Below are positions 8,597 to 17,292 of a stretch of DNA of 64,000 nucleotides, one piece after another; the stretch's first letter is position 1; every line of letters starts with the position of its first letter. Position numbers and translations under genes: made by a program. The stretch comes from Qipengyuania proteolytica (GTDB lineage: Bacteria; Pseudomonadota; Alphaproteobacteria; Sphingomonadales; Sphingomonadaceae). A model generated the notes under the pieces. That model worked only from the letters and a program-made list of their open reading frames with translations, ran no database searches and was not told the DNA's origin. The stretch spans positions 1,674,001-1,738,000 of the forward strand of contig NZ_JAIGNN010000001.1 in the NCBI RefSeq assembly GCF_019711565.1, in the 5' to 3' direction.

Positions 8597-10570
8597 GCGC
8601 GGTTCGGCAGCTTCGCCCATCCAGCGCCGGTGCCACAGGCCGAAGGCGATGCAGGTCCACAGGTGAAAGCCCCAGTTGCGCTGGCCGGAGAGGTGTTCCG
8701 ACCACTTCCTGCGCACCGCATCGCAATCGAAGAAGCCGAGTTCGCGCAGGCGTGCGGCGCTCAGCTGCTCTTCTGCCAGCGGGCGCAGCGGGCCGCGCAG
8801 CCAATCGTTGAGCGGAATGCCGAAGCCGCGCTTGGGCCGGTCGATCATGCGCTCCGGAACGCGCCGCGCCAGCAGCCGGCGCAGCGCGATCTTGCCCGGT
8901 CCGCCATCGGGCCATCGCAGCGAGGCGGGCATGCGCCAAGAAGCTTCCACGATCCTGTAGTCGAGCAGCGGCGAACGCACTTCGAGGCTCGCCGCCATGG
9001 ATGTCCGGTCGACCTTCACGAGCACGTCGTCGGTAAGGTAGCTGACCGCATCGAGGAACATCATCTGCTGTTGCGGGTCGAGTCCTTCGGGGAGGGGATG
9101 GGTAGTATACGGGCTGGCCGGAAGGCGCCGCGGATGGCCGCCGACATCGCTGCCGGACCATTGCGACACGAACCGCTCGTAACGATGCCGGAAATCGGGC
9201 TCTGCAAGGATATCGAGAAGCTTTTCGATCCGGTCGCCGCTCGCCTGCCACTCGCCGTTACCCGCAACGAACATCTGCCCGAGCTTCGATGCCGCGCAAA
9301 GGACCGGGAAGGGTATGACGCTGGCGCCGCGCCATACGCCCGTCGGGAGCCGCTTCGCCAGCTGTTCCATCGCGGCCATCTGAGGATAGCGCTTATAGCC
9401 GGCGAAAAATTCGTCCCCCCCGTCGCCGGAAATGGCCACGGTCACCTGTTCGCGGATCAGGCGCGAAAGCAGCAGCGAGGGGATTTGCGAGGGATCGGCG
9501 AAAGGCTCGTCGAAGATGTCGTGCATTCCGCCCGCCGCGTCGAGCGCCGCATCCGGGGCGAGCGCGAGTTCGGTATGTTCGGTTCCCAACTGGGCGGCGA
9601 GCTCCGCGGCGTCCTTGCTCTCGTCGAACGCCTGGTCCTCGAACCCGACGGTGAAGGTGCGCGCCTTGCCTGCCAGGCGCTCTTGCATCAGCGCGCACAC
9701 CAAGCTGGAATCGATACCGCCAGAAAGAAAGGCACCCACCGGAACGTCGGCGATCAGCCGCTGTTCGACCGCCGTCCCCAGCGTCTCCTCGAGCGTATCC
9801 AACGCCGCCTCCTCATCGGCGAAGGGCTCCGACAGGCCTGCCTGTGCTGCTGCCATCATGCTCCAGTAGGCTGCCGTCGACGCGCGGATGTCGCCGAGCG
9901 AAGGCAGGTCTGCGTCGATCGACAGGGTGACGAAACTCGCCGGGGGGAGTTTTCCGATGTCTTCGAAGATCGACAGCGGAGCAGGCACATACCCCAACCG
10001 TGCATAGTGCCGGAAAGCCTCCCCACTGATCCGCGGGGCCGCGAAGGCGGGATGCTGCCGCAGTGCCTTCAGCTCGGATCCGAAGGCCAGTACACCGTCG
10101 CCAACGCCGAGGTAGAGCGGTTTCTTGCCGAGCCGGTCCCGCGCGAATGTAACGTGCCGCAGGACGCGATCGTAGAGTGCGAGGGCGAACATGCCGTTGG
10201 CCCTCTCGAGCGTTTGCCGGATGCCATGCTTTTCGAAGGAGGCGAGCAGGACCTCGGTGTCGGAATGGCCGCGAAAGCCGACACCGCCGGCTTCCAGTTC
10301 CCGGCGCAGCTCGAGGAAATTGTAGATCTCGCCATTGAACACGATGAGGTAGCGGCCGGAAGCGGAGGCCATCGGCTGCGCGCCGCTGGTCGTCAGGTCG
10401 ATGATCGACAGGCGCCGGTGACCCAATGCAACCTTGCCCCAGGCTTCGATCGCCACCGACCCGGCATCGGGTCCGCGATGGTGCAGGGCATCGCACATTG
10501 CGGCGGCGACCTGCGCGGGATCGACAGGTGCCGTGCCCGAAAAATCGATGAAGCCCGCAATGCCGCACAT
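8570..10570 (-). CDS. asnB: Asparagine synthase (glutamine-hydrolysing) / polysaccharide-locus amidotransferase
   Basis: A 666-residue class II glutamine amidotransferase plus ATP-dependent synthetase. Cys2 (MCGIAGF) is the glutaminase nucleophile; GHRRLSIIDL and FNGEIYNF belong to the same domain. The synthetase domain has the PP-loop FLSGGIDSSLVCALM and SGDGGDEFFAGY. Paralogues in exopolysaccharide loci are thought to amidate sugar acids, so either asparagine synthesis or glycan amidation is possible. It is encoded opposite to the flippase with a 27-base tail overlap. A plus-strand frame of equal length across it is a codon shadow. Confidence 0.9.
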   Translation of the reverse strand: MCGIAGFIDFSGTAPVDPAQVAAAMCDALHHRGPDAGSVAIEAWGKVALGHRRLSIIDLTTSGAQPMASASGRYLIVFNGEIYNFLELRRELEAGGVGFRGHSDTEVLLASFEKHGIRQTLERANGMFALALYDRVLRHVTFARDRLGKKPLYLGVGDGVLAFGSELKALRQHPAFAAPRISGEAFRHYARLGYVPAPLSIFEDIGKLPPASFVTLSIDADLPSLGDIRASTAAYWSMMAAAQAGLSEPFADEEAALDTLEETLGTAVEQRLIADVPVGAFLSGGIDSSLVCALMQERLAGKARTFTVGFEDQAFDESKDAAELAAQLGTEHTELALAPDAALDAAGGMHDIFDEPFADPSQIPSLLLSRLIREQVTVAISGDGGDEFFAGYKRYPQMAAMEQLAKRLPTGVWRGASVIPFPVLCAASKLGQMFVAGNGEWQASGDRIEKLLDILAEPDFRHRYERFVSQWSGSDVGGHPRRLPASPYTTHPLPEGLDPQQQMMFLDAVSYLTDDVLVKVDRTSMAASLEVRSPLLDYRIVEASWRMPASLRWPDGGPGKIALRRLLARRVPERMIDRPKRGFGIPLNDWLRGPLRPLAEEQLSAARLRELGFFDCDAVRRKWSEHLSGQRNWGFHLWTCIAFGLWHRRWMGEAAEPRSGARFEAV

Positions 10571-10673
10571 GCGCCGCAGTTTACGAATGCGGCGCGCCGA
10601 CGCGAGTGTGCAAAGGGATATACCCTATAGTCGCAGGTCAGAAGGCTTTGCGGTCGTCAGGGATGCGAGGAAC

Positions 10674-10743
10674 TGGCCGGGGTGGCAGGGATCGAGCCTG
10701 CGCCAACCCGCACACACCGGGTGGGCTCTCCGCCACAATAGTC
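10674..10743 (-). pseudogene. Decayed tRNA-like copy directly after tRNA-Gln
   Basis: Read on the minus strand, the 70 bases after the CCA of tRNA-Gln end in a second T-arm and 3' acceptor strand. The 29 bases 10674-10702 match 10744-10772 of tRNA-Gln at 27 positions. A T-stem GCAGG/CCTGC and an anticodon-like stem ACCCG/CGGGT with a 7-base loop can be drawn, but no 5' acceptor strand pairs with the 3' one, and the T-loop starts with C. It is most likely a partial duplication or an old integration scar and not a working tRNA. Confidence 0.6.
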
Positions 10744-10818
10744 TGGCTGGGGTGGCAGGGATCGAACCTGCGAATGTCGGTACCAAAAACCGATGCCTTA
10801 CCACTTGGCTACACCCCA
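10744..10818 (-). tRNA. tRNA-Gln (anticodon TTG)
   Basis: A full cloverleaf on the minus strand: acceptor TGGGGTG/CACCCCA, anticodon stem TCGGT/ACCGA around loop TTTTGGT giving anticodon TTG, T-stem GCAGG/CCTGC with loop TTCGATC, discriminator G and an encoded CCA end. Length is 75 bases with CCA. It lies between the asnB-like gene and yghU. Confidence 0.95.
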
Positions 10819-10870
10819 GCAGGCGGGCGCCCGTATAGCGCGCTCCGCCGCTTTGTGAAGGGGGCGAAAG

Positions 10871-11722
10871 CTAGAACTTCTTGCCTTCGAAGTCGGCGGC
10901 GGAGTGGCGTTCGAGCATTTGCTCGTCCTCATCGCCCCAGGCCTTGTTGACGATCCGGCCGCGGCGCACGCCCGGGCGGTCGGCCAGCTGGCGGACCCAG
11001 CGGCCCACATGCTCGTATTCGTCGATCGAGAGGAAAGTCTTCGCCTCGTTGTAGATTGTGCCGAAGACGAAGGGCGCAAGCCAGGGGAAGGTCGCGATGT
11101 CGGCGATCGTGTAGTCCTTCCCGCCGAGGTATTCGCTCTGCGCGAGGCGCTGGTCCGCCACGTCGAACAGCCGCTTGGTTTCCATCGCGTAGCGGTTGAT
11201 CGGGTATTCGTATTTTTCGGGCGCATAGGCGTAGAAGTGGCCGAAGCCGCCGCCGATAAAAGGCGCGCTGCCGATCTGCCAGAACAGCCAGCTCAGCACC
11301 TCGGCGCGCGTGTGGTCGGTAGGCAGGAAGGCCCCGAATTTTTCGGCCAGGTGCAGCAGGATCGCACCGCTTTCGAAGATGCGCACCGGCTGGTCGCCGC
11401 TGCTGTCGAGCAGGGCGGGGATCTTGCTGTTCGGATTGACGTCGACGAAGCCGCTGGTGAACTGGCTGCCGTCCGAGATGTTGACCGTCCAGGCATCGTA
11501 TTCGGCGTCGGAATGGCCGGCTTCGAGCAGTTCCTCGAACATGATCGTTGCCTTCACCCCGTTCGGCGTCGCCAGCGAATAGAGCTGGAAGTCGTGTTCG
11601 CCGACGGGCAGGTCCTTGTCCTCGCGCGCACCCGCCGTGGGCCGGTTGATGGCCGCGAACCGGCCGCCGTTCTCGGCATCGTGGGTCCAGACTGCGGGCG
11701 GGGTGTAGGTGGGATCGGCCAT
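10871..11722 (-). CDS. yghU: Glutathione-dependent disulfide-bond oxidoreductase YghU
   Basis: A 283-residue member of the YghU/YfcG branch of the glutathione S-transferase family, a cytosolic enzyme that reduces disulfides with glutathione. Matching features are the long N-terminal extension (YTPPAVWTHDAENGGRFAAI), the thioredoxin-like part with ATPNGVKATIMFEEL and NPNSKIPALLD, the ESGAILLHLAEKFG glutathione-binding turn, and a helical C-terminal domain. The length is close to the ~288 of the E. coli protein. The start ATG follows GAGGAGAACAGC. It stands alone between tRNA-Gln and the divergent topoisomerase gene. Confidence 0.92.
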   Translation of the reverse strand: MADPTYTPPAVWTHDAENGGRFAAINRPTAGAREDKDLPVGEHDFQLYSLATPNGVKATIMFEELLEAGHSDAEYDAWTVNISDGSQFTSGFVDVNPNSKIPALLDSSGDQPVRIFESGAILLHLAEKFGAFLPTDHTRAEVLSWLFWQIGSAPFIGGGFGHFYAYAPEKYEYPINRYAMETKRLFDVADQRLAQSEYLGGKDYTIADIATFPWLAPFVFGTIYNEAKTFLSIDEYEHVGRWVRQLADRPGVRRGRIVNKAWGDEDEQMLERHSAADFEGKKF

Positions 11723-11814
11723 GCTGTTCTCCTCTGCGGGCTGGGCTAGTTCAGCCTTCCGTTCGTCGCAAGGTGGGGAACCGCTACAGCGCCGCCACGG
11801 TTAAACGCTTCGCC

Positions 11815-12819
11815 ATGACGAAGCTCATCTATGTCGACGACGATCTGCCCGGGATCACTCGCAAGCGCGCAGGCAAGGGCTGGGCTTATTACGATCCCAA
11901 GGGCGAGCTCATCACCGATGCGGAGGAAAAGCGCCGGCTCAATGCCATCGCGTTGCCGCCGGCCTATGTCGACGCGTGGTTCTGCCCTGCGCCCAACGGC
12001 CACATCCTCGCCACCGGGATCGATGCCAAGGGGCGCAAGCAATATCGCTACCACCCGGATTTTCGCGCCGAGCGCGAGGGCGAGAAGTTCGACCGCTGCA
12101 TCGCGTTCGGCAATCTCCTGCCGCTGGTGCGCAAGCGGGTCGAAGCCGATCTGCGTGGCCGCAAGCTGACCCGCGAGCGGGCGGTGGCGAGCGTCGTGCG
12201 CCTGCTCGATCTGGGTGCGGTGCGCGTCGGGAACGAGGGTTACACCCAGCGCAACAAGAGTTTCGGCGCTACCACCCTGCGGCGCCGCCATGCCGAGCTG
12301 ACCGGCAAAACGCTGAGGCTGCGCTATCGCGGCAAAGGCGGCAAGGCGCGCGAGGTCGTACTGTCGGATGGCAGCCTGTCGCGCATGGTACGGCGGATGC
12401 AGGACCTGCCGGGGCAGAACTTGTTCAAATATGTCGATGCAGAAGGCGAGGTGCAGGCGGTTGGCTCGTCCGACGTCAACGAGTATCTGTCGGAGTGCAT
12501 GGGCGAGCGGTTCACCGCGAAGAACTTCCGCACCTGGCATGCGAGCGTGATGGCTTACGAGTGCCTTCGCACCGGCGAGGGAAAGATGCCGATGAAGGCG
12601 CTGCTCGATTGCGTCGCGACGAAGCTCGGCAATACGCCGGCGGTGACCCGCAAGAGCTATATCCATCCCGCCGTCCTCGACCTGATCGATACGCAGGAGG
12701 AATGGCGGGCGGGCGTGAAGCTGCCGCGCGCGACGCAGTGGCTGGGGCGCGACGAGCGCGGGCTGATCGACCTGTTGCAGAACAGCCCGAGCGCCGCCGA
12801 AATCGTCGCCGCCGCGTAA
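11815..12819 (+). CDS. DNA topoisomerase IB (poxvirus/bacterial type)
   Basis: A 334-residue type IB topoisomerase, which relaxes supercoils by nicking one strand through a 3'-phosphotyrosine. The N-terminal domain has GKGWAYYDPKG and ATGIDAKGRKQYRYHPDF. The catalytic domain contains RVGNEGYTQRNKSFGATTLRRRH, FRTWHAS and the nucleophile Tyr282 in RKSYIHPAVLD. ATG 11815 (MTKLIYVDDD) is chosen over GTG 11773 because the extra 14 residues look unlike the family. Bacterial TopIB is accessory and widespread in alphaproteobacteria. Confidence 0.92.
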   Translation: MTKLIYVDDDLPGITRKRAGKGWAYYDPKGELITDAEEKRRLNAIALPPAYVDAWFCPAPNGHILATGIDAKGRKQYRYHPDFRAEREGEKFDRCIAFGNLLPLVRKRVEADLRGRKLTRERAVASVVRLLDLGAVRVGNEGYTQRNKSFGATTLRRRHAELTGKTLRLRYRGKGGKAREVVLSDGSLSRMVRRMQDLPGQNLFKYVDAEGEVQAVGSSDVNEYLSECMGERFTAKNFRTWHASVMAYECLRTGEGKMPMKALLDCVATKLGNTPAVTRKSYIHPAVLDLIDTQEEWRAGVKLPRATQWLGRDERGLIDLLQNSPSAAEIVAAA

Positions 12820-12830
12820 AACTTGCCGAA

Positions 12831-12849
12831 ATTATCCTTTTAAGATAAT
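12831..12849. promoter_or_regulatory. Palindrome just upstream of the HTH-NadE frame
   Basis: ATTATC at 12831-12836 and GATAAT at 12844-12849 form perfect 6-base arms with a 7-base A/T-rich spacer, ending 9 bases before the ATG at 12859. The site is much more A+T-rich than the coding DNA on both sides. It has the shape of an operator for a helix-turn-helix protein, possibly the one encoded by the extension of the next gene. A small hairpin that covers the translation start is the other reading. Confidence 0.45.
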
Positions 12850-12858
12850 CGAACCTGC

Positions 12859-15165
12859 ATGCACCGTGCGGGACAGAAACTGAAAGCCTGGCGACTGGCC
12901 CAGGAACCGCCTCTCTCGGCGGCCGATTTCGCCGCGCGGTACGGCTTCAAAACGCAAACGGTATTCGGCTGGGAAAGCAAAGGCAGGATCGCCCGCGCGG
13001 GCGCCCAGCGCACACTCGCCGCGCTCGGCATCTGCCAGCCCGACGACTGGATAGCGCCCGCCGCAGACGATCCGGCGCGCAACAGAAAGACTCCCATGAG
13101 CACGAGCGAGACGCATCCCTTCTACGACCTGCACACCCACGGCTTCGTCCGCGTGGCCACGGCGACTCCGCGCACCCGCACGGCGGATGTGGCCTACAAT
13201 ATGCAAGGGATCGTCGAGCAGGCGCAAAAGGCGCATGAGCAGCACGTCGACCTGCTGCTTTATCCCGAGCTCAGCCTGTCTTCCTACGCCATCGACGACC
13301 TGCATCTGCAGACCGCGCTGCTCGATGCGGTCGACCGTCACCTCGCCGATTTGTGCGAGGCGACCCGCGAACTGGTGCCGGTGCTGGTCATCGGTGCCCC
13401 GCTGCGCCGCAACGGCCGGATCTACAATTGCGCGGTGGTGATCGCGCAAGGGCAGGTGCTCGGCGTCGTCCCCAAGAGCTTCCTGCCGAACTATCGCGAG
13501 TATTACGAGAAGCGCTGGTTCTCGCATGGCCGCGACTGCGTGGGGCTGGAGATCGAGGCGGGCGGCTTAACCGTGCCCTTCGGGACCGACCTCGTTTTCG
13601 CCGCCGCGAAGCTGCCCGGCTTCACCTTCGGGATCGAGATCTGCGAGGATTTCTGGTCGCCCAATCCGCCCGGTACATTGGCGGCACTGGCCGGGGCGAC
13701 GATCCTGCTCAACCCCTCGGCCTCCAACATCACGATCGGCAAGTCGGACGAGCGTCACCTGCTCAGCCGTGCCAGTTCCAACCGCGCGATCTGCGCTTAC
13801 GCCTATTCGGCGAGCGGCCATGGCGAGAGCACGACCGACCTCGCCTGGGATGGGCAGGGCATGATCTACGAACTCGGCGACCTGATGGTCGAGAGCACGC
13901 GCTTCGACCTCCAGCCCGAGCTCTGCGTCACCGATATCGACACGAAGCGCATCCTTGCCGAACGCATGCGGATGCAGACCTGGGGCGATGCGACGGATGC
14001 CGCGGGACGCCCGGAGGACTGGTACCGCCGGGTCGAGTTCGACCATGCGGCGGTCCCGGACAACAAGGGGCTGGTCCGCGCCATCCGCCGCTTCCCCTTC
14101 GTGCCCAACCGCGCGCACAAGCTGGACGAGGACTGTTACGAGGCGTTCAACATCCAGGTCGATGCGCTGATGCGGCGCGTGCAGGCGACGCAGGCCAGGT
14201 CGTTGGTGATCGGCATCTCCGGCGGACTCGACAGCACGCACGCCCTCCTGGTCGCCGCCAAGGCGATGGACCGGCTCTACCGCCCGCGCACCGATATCCG
14301 CGGCTACACCATGCCCGGATTTGCCACCTCGGAGGGCACGAAGTCGAACGCGTGGAAGCTGATGAAGGCCTTCGGCATCACCGCCGAGGAAATCGACATC
14401 AAGCCCGCCGCGCGCCAGATGCTCGAGGACATCGACCACCCCTTCGCCGATGGCGAGCCGCAATACGACACGACCTTCGAGAACGTGCAGGCGGGCCTCA
14501 GGACCGATTACCTGTTCCGCCTTGCCGGCCACCATTCGGGCTTCGTCATCGGCACGGGCGATCTCAGTGAACTGGCGCTCGGCTGGTGCACCTATGGCGT
14601 CGGCGACCAGATGAGCCACTACGGCGTCAATTCAGGCGTGCCCAAGACGCTGATCCAGTACCTCATCCGCTGGACCATCCGGACGGGCCAGTTCGACGAC
14701 GGTGTCGACGATGTCCTCGCCTCGATCCTCGACACGGAGATCAGCCCCGAGCTGGTTCCGGCGGACGCGAAGGGCGCGATTCAGAGCACGCAGAGCATCA
14801 TCGGGCCTTACGAGCTCAACGACTTCTTCCTCCACCACATCATCCGCTGGGGGCAATCGCCGAGCCATGTCGCCTTCCTCGCCTGGCATGCATGGAAGGA
14901 CGCAAATGCGGGGGTCTGGCCGATCGATTTCCCGCAGGATGCAAAGAACACCTACGACCTGTCGACCATCGCGAAATGGCTCGAGAATTTCCTCAAGCGC
15001 TTCTTCGCTTTCAGCCAGTTCAAGCGCAGTGCCATGCCGAATGGGCCGAAGGTTTCCGCGGGCGGCGCGCTCAGCCCGCGAGGCGACTGGCGGGCACCGA
15101 GCGATGCGGTGGCCGATCTGTGGCTGGCGGAACTGGCGGCTAGCCTCCCCCCTTCTGCTGACTGA
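12859..15165 (+). CDS. nadE: NAD+ synthase (glutamine-hydrolysing) with an in-frame N-terminal helix-turn-helix extension
   Basis: The core makes NAD from deamido-NAD with glutamine and ATP. It starts at FYDLHTHGFVRVA and shows the nitrilase-type glutaminase domain (GIEICEDFW with the catalytic Cys) and the synthetase domain (SGGLDSTHALLV, GTGDLSELALGWCTYG). The usual start would be ATG 13096, giving 689 residues, the family length. The frame is open from ATG 12859 and adds 79 residues whose first ~60 (LKAWRLAQ, FAARYGFKTQTVFGWES, RTLAALGI) resemble an XRE-type DNA-binding domain. Neither start has a strong Shine-Dalgarno. It is either a real fusion or a long form beside a short one. Confidence 0.9.
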   Translation: MHRAGQKLKAWRLAQEPPLSAADFAARYGFKTQTVFGWESKGRIARAGAQRTLAALGICQPDDWIAPAADDPARNRKTPMSTSETHPFYDLHTHGFVRVATATPRTRTADVAYNMQGIVEQAQKAHEQHVDLLLYPELSLSSYAIDDLHLQTALLDAVDRHLADLCEATRELVPVLVIGAPLRRNGRIYNCAVVIAQGQVLGVVPKSFLPNYREYYEKRWFSHGRDCVGLEIEAGGLTVPFGTDLVFAAAKLPGFTFGIEICEDFWSPNPPGTLAALAGATILLNPSASNITIGKSDERHLLSRASSNRAICAYAYSASGHGESTTDLAWDGQGMIYELGDLMVESTRFDLQPELCVTDIDTKRILAERMRMQTWGDATDAAGRPEDWYRRVEFDHAAVPDNKGLVRAIRRFPFVPNRAHKLDEDCYEAFNIQVDALMRRVQATQARSLVIGISGGLDSTHALLVAAKAMDRLYRPRTDIRGYTMPGFATSEGTKSNAWKLMKAFGITAEEIDIKPAARQMLEDIDHPFADGEPQYDTTFENVQAGLRTDYLFRLAGHHSGFVIGTGDLSELALGWCTYGVGDQMSHYGVNSGVPKTLIQYLIRWTIRTGQFDDGVDDVLASILDTEISPELVPADAKGAIQSTQSIIGPYELNDFFLHHIIRWGQSPSHVAFLAWHAWKDANAGVWPIDFPQDAKNTYDLSTIAKWLENFLKRFFAFSQFKRSAMPNGPKVSAGGALSPRGDWRAPSDAVADLWLAELAASLPPSAD

Positions 15166-15167
15166 CG

Positions 15168-16055
15168 ATGAGCCTACGCAGTCTTGCCATCATGATGTTC
15201 TGCAACATCGTGTGGGCCTTGAACGTGGTGGTCAGCAAGGTGGCGGTGGGCGATCTCGGTATGCCGCCGCTCGCCTACGCACTCTTGCGGTCGGTGATCG
15301 TGGCGCTCGCCCTGATCCCTCTTCTCCGGCCGATCCCGGCGGAGCTCGGCAAGGTGATGCTGATCGGGCTTGCGATCAGCGGCGGGTCCTTCGCCCTGCT
15401 GTTCATGGGGTTGCAGACAGCGAGCCCGAGTGCCGCGGGCGTGGTGAGCCTCAGCGGCGCGCCGATGACGGTGCTATTCGCGATCATCTTTCTCGGCGAG
15501 CGGGTGCGCTGGCGCCGCGGTCTGGGCATTGCGCTCGCCTTCGGGGGCGTCCTGTTCGCGATGGTCGGGGAGAGCCAGCTGGAGACGGGGCCGGGCCTGC
15601 TCCTTGTGTTCGCCGGCGCGGTGGTCGGCGCGCTCGGTTCGGTGTTCGTCAAGCGGATCGATGTGACTTCGATCCGGCTTCAGGCCTGGGCGGCGGTCGC
15701 GTCGGTCCTCGCTCTGCTACCGCTGACCGTGTTGATGGAGCAGGACCAGGGTGCTGCCCTGATTGCCGCACCGCTCGAACTCGCGGCCTGCCTGTTCTTC
15801 GCCTCGATCGTCGTGTCGATCGGCGCGCACACTGCCTATTTCCGGCTGTTACAGGATCACGATGCGAACCAGATCGTTCCACTGACCTTGCTGACACCGA
15901 TCCTGACCATCGCCTTCGGTGCCCTGCTGACCGGCGATGCCATCGGCCCGAGGCTGCTGATCGGCGGAGCAGTTGCACTCGTGGGCGTTGCGATCATCGT
16001 GCTGCGGCCAAGCGCCACTTTCACGCGCTGGTTCCTGGTGCGGACGCGATTCTGA
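15168..16055 (+). CDS. EamA-type DMT superfamily transporter
   Basis: A 295-residue inner-membrane protein with about ten hydrophobic helices in two repeats of five, the layout of EamA drug/metabolite transporters. Recognisable parts are the first helix IMMFCNIVWALNVVVSKVA and the end of repeat 1, FLGERVRWRRGLGIALAFGG. It probably exports a small metabolite; the substrate cannot be predicted. The ATG lies 2 bases after nadE, so it is likely co-transcribed with it. Its stop directly abuts the stop of the convergent ilvE. Confidence 0.88.
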   Translation: MSLRSLAIMMFCNIVWALNVVVSKVAVGDLGMPPLAYALLRSVIVALALIPLLRPIPAELGKVMLIGLAISGGSFALLFMGLQTASPSAAGVVSLSGAPMTVLFAIIFLGERVRWRRGLGIALAFGGVLFAMVGESQLETGPGLLLVFAGAVVGALGSVFVKRIDVTSIRLQAWAAVASVLALLPLTVLMEQDQGAALIAAPLELAACLFFASIVVSIGAHTAYFRLLQDHDANQIVPLTLLTPILTIAFGALLTGDAIGPRLLIGGAVALVGVAIIVLRPSATFTRWFLVRTRF

Positions 16056-17132
16056 TCAGCCGATCGTCATCACCCAGCTGTGCGTATCGGCAAGCTCGCC
16101 GCGCTGGATGCCGGTCAGGCGCTCGCGAATCTTGCTGGTGAGCTGGCCCGGGCCGCCGCTGCCGATGGTGAATTCGCCATCCTCGCCCGCCACCTTGCCG
16201 ACCGGGGTCACGACTGCCGCCGTGCCGCAGGCCATCGTCTCGAGCAGGTGGCCGCTTTCCGCGTCGGCGCGCCACTGGTCGATGCTGTAGGGTTCCTCGC
16301 GCACGTCGAGGCCTTCTTCGCGCAGCAGCTGGATCAGGCTCGCGCGGGTGATGCCGGGCAGGATCGTGCCGGTCAGCGGCGGGGTGACGACTTTGCCGTC
16401 GTCGAACACGAAGAACAGGTTCATGCCGCCCAGTTCCTCGACCCATTTGTGCTCGACCGCATCGAGGAACAGCACCTGGTCGTGTCCGCGCGCGAAAGCC
16501 TCGCGCGTCGGGACCAGGCTGGCGGCGTAATTGCCGCCGCATTTCGCCGCGCCGGTGCCGCCGGGTGCAGCGCGCGTGTAGTCCGAAATCCAGATGCTCA
16601 CCGCAGGCGCCCCGGACTTGAAGTAATTGCCCGCCGGACCCGCGATCAGCATGAACTTGTAACGCTTGGCGGGGCGCACTCCGAGGAAGGCCTCGGTCGC
16701 GATCATGAAGGGCCGCAGGTAGAGCGAGGCGCCTTCCGCGGAGGGTACCCAGGCCTTGTCCACCGCGATCAGCTGGCGGATCGCCTCGATGAATAGCCCT
16801 TCGGGCAGGTTGGGCATCGCCAGCCGGTCAGCCGACTTGTTCAGCCGCTTCGCATTTTCTTCCGGACGGAACAGCGCGATCGTGCCGTCGGCATGGCGAT
16901 AGGCTTTGAGGCCTTCGAAGATTTCCTGCGCATAGTGCAGCACCGCCGCTGCCGGATCGAGCTGGATCGGCTGACGCGGGCCGACCTTGGCATCGTGCCA
17001 GCCAGCGTTCTCGGTCCACTCGATCGAGACCATGTGATCGGTGAAATGCGTGCCGAAGCCAGGATTGGCGAGGATCGCCTCGCGCTCGGCGTCGGCGATC
17101 GGCGAGGGGTGCGTGATGTGCTGGAATTCCAT
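16056..17132 (-). CDS. ilvE: Branched-chain amino acid aminotransferase
   Basis: A 358-residue PLP enzyme of fold type IV that interconverts Leu, Ile and Val with their 2-oxo acids using glutamate. It belongs to the longer BCAT group: YAQEIFEGLKAYR, LYLRPFMIATE, and the PLP lysine Lys197 in GGTGAAKCGGNYAAS, followed by EELGGMNLFFV and GTILPGITR. It is transcribed toward the DMT transporter gene. On the same strand upstream lies a structured leader with an 18-codon ORF and a terminator-like hairpin ending about 57 bases before this ATG, so attenuation is conceivable. Confidence 0.93.
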   Translation of the reverse strand: MEFQHITHPSPIADAEREAILANPGFGTHFTDHMVSIEWTENAGWHDAKVGPRQPIQLDPAAAVLHYAQEIFEGLKAYRHADGTIALFRPEENAKRLNKSADRLAMPNLPEGLFIEAIRQLIAVDKAWVPSAEGASLYLRPFMIATEAFLGVRPAKRYKFMLIAGPAGNYFKSGAPAVSIWISDYTRAAPGGTGAAKCGGNYAASLVPTREAFARGHDQVLFLDAVEHKWVEELGGMNLFFVFDDGKVVTPPLTGTILPGITRASLIQLLREEGLDVREEPYSIDQWRADAESGHLLETMACGTAAVVTPVGKVAGEDGEFTIGSGGPGQLTSKIRERLTGIQRGELADTHSWVMTIG

Positions 17133-17188
17133 GCCGCGCGGGTAATGTGCGCAGCGCGCTTTCGCAAGACAGGCGTGCTATCTCGCCC

Positions 17189-17231
17189 AAAATGAGAAGG
17201 GCAGCGCCACCCTTGGGTGATGCTGCCCTTC
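17189..17231 (-). terminator. Long terminator-like hairpin between the 18-codon ORF and ilvE
   Basis: GAAGGGCAGC (17196-17205) pairs perfectly with GCTGCCCTTC (17222-17231), and inside it CACCC pairs with GGGTG around a TT loop, giving an almost continuous 15-pair stem. On the minus strand it is followed by TCATTTT (17195-17189). It would end or attenuate transcripts that start upstream, before they reach ilvE. On the plus strand no T-run follows. Confidence 0.65.
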
Positions 17232-17239
17232 GCATGGTC

Positions 17240-17292
17240 AGCGGCGGGAAGTGCCGCTCACGAAGTCTCTATCGATAGCTGGTTACCGATAG
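17240..17292 (-). ncRNA. Consecutive hairpins downstream of the 18-codon ORF (structured leader RNA candidate)
   Basis: Between the small ORF's stop and the terminator hairpin, AGCGGC/GCCGCT (17240-17245 and 17253-17258) forms a perfect 6-pair hairpin. CTATCG/CGATAG (17269-17274 and 17287-17292) forms another that overlaps the stop codon, and CTATCGATAG (17269-17278) is itself a palindrome, so alternative folds exist. With the hairpin at 17196-17231 this makes three consecutive stems in about 100 bases. It could be a cis-acting leader of ilvE or a separate short transcript. I do not recognise it as a named RNA family. Confidence 0.4.

Noticed and set aside
8570-10570. An exosortase (XrtA/PEP-CTERM) amidotransferase
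   Set aside because: AsnB-like proteins do occur in such loci, but no exosortase or PEP-CTERM protein is visible in this window.
8630-10630. A 666-codon plus-strand frame antisense to the asnB-like gene
   Set aside because: It mirrors the codon pattern of a clear AsnB on the minus strand, lacks any family resemblance and is a shadow caused by high GC.
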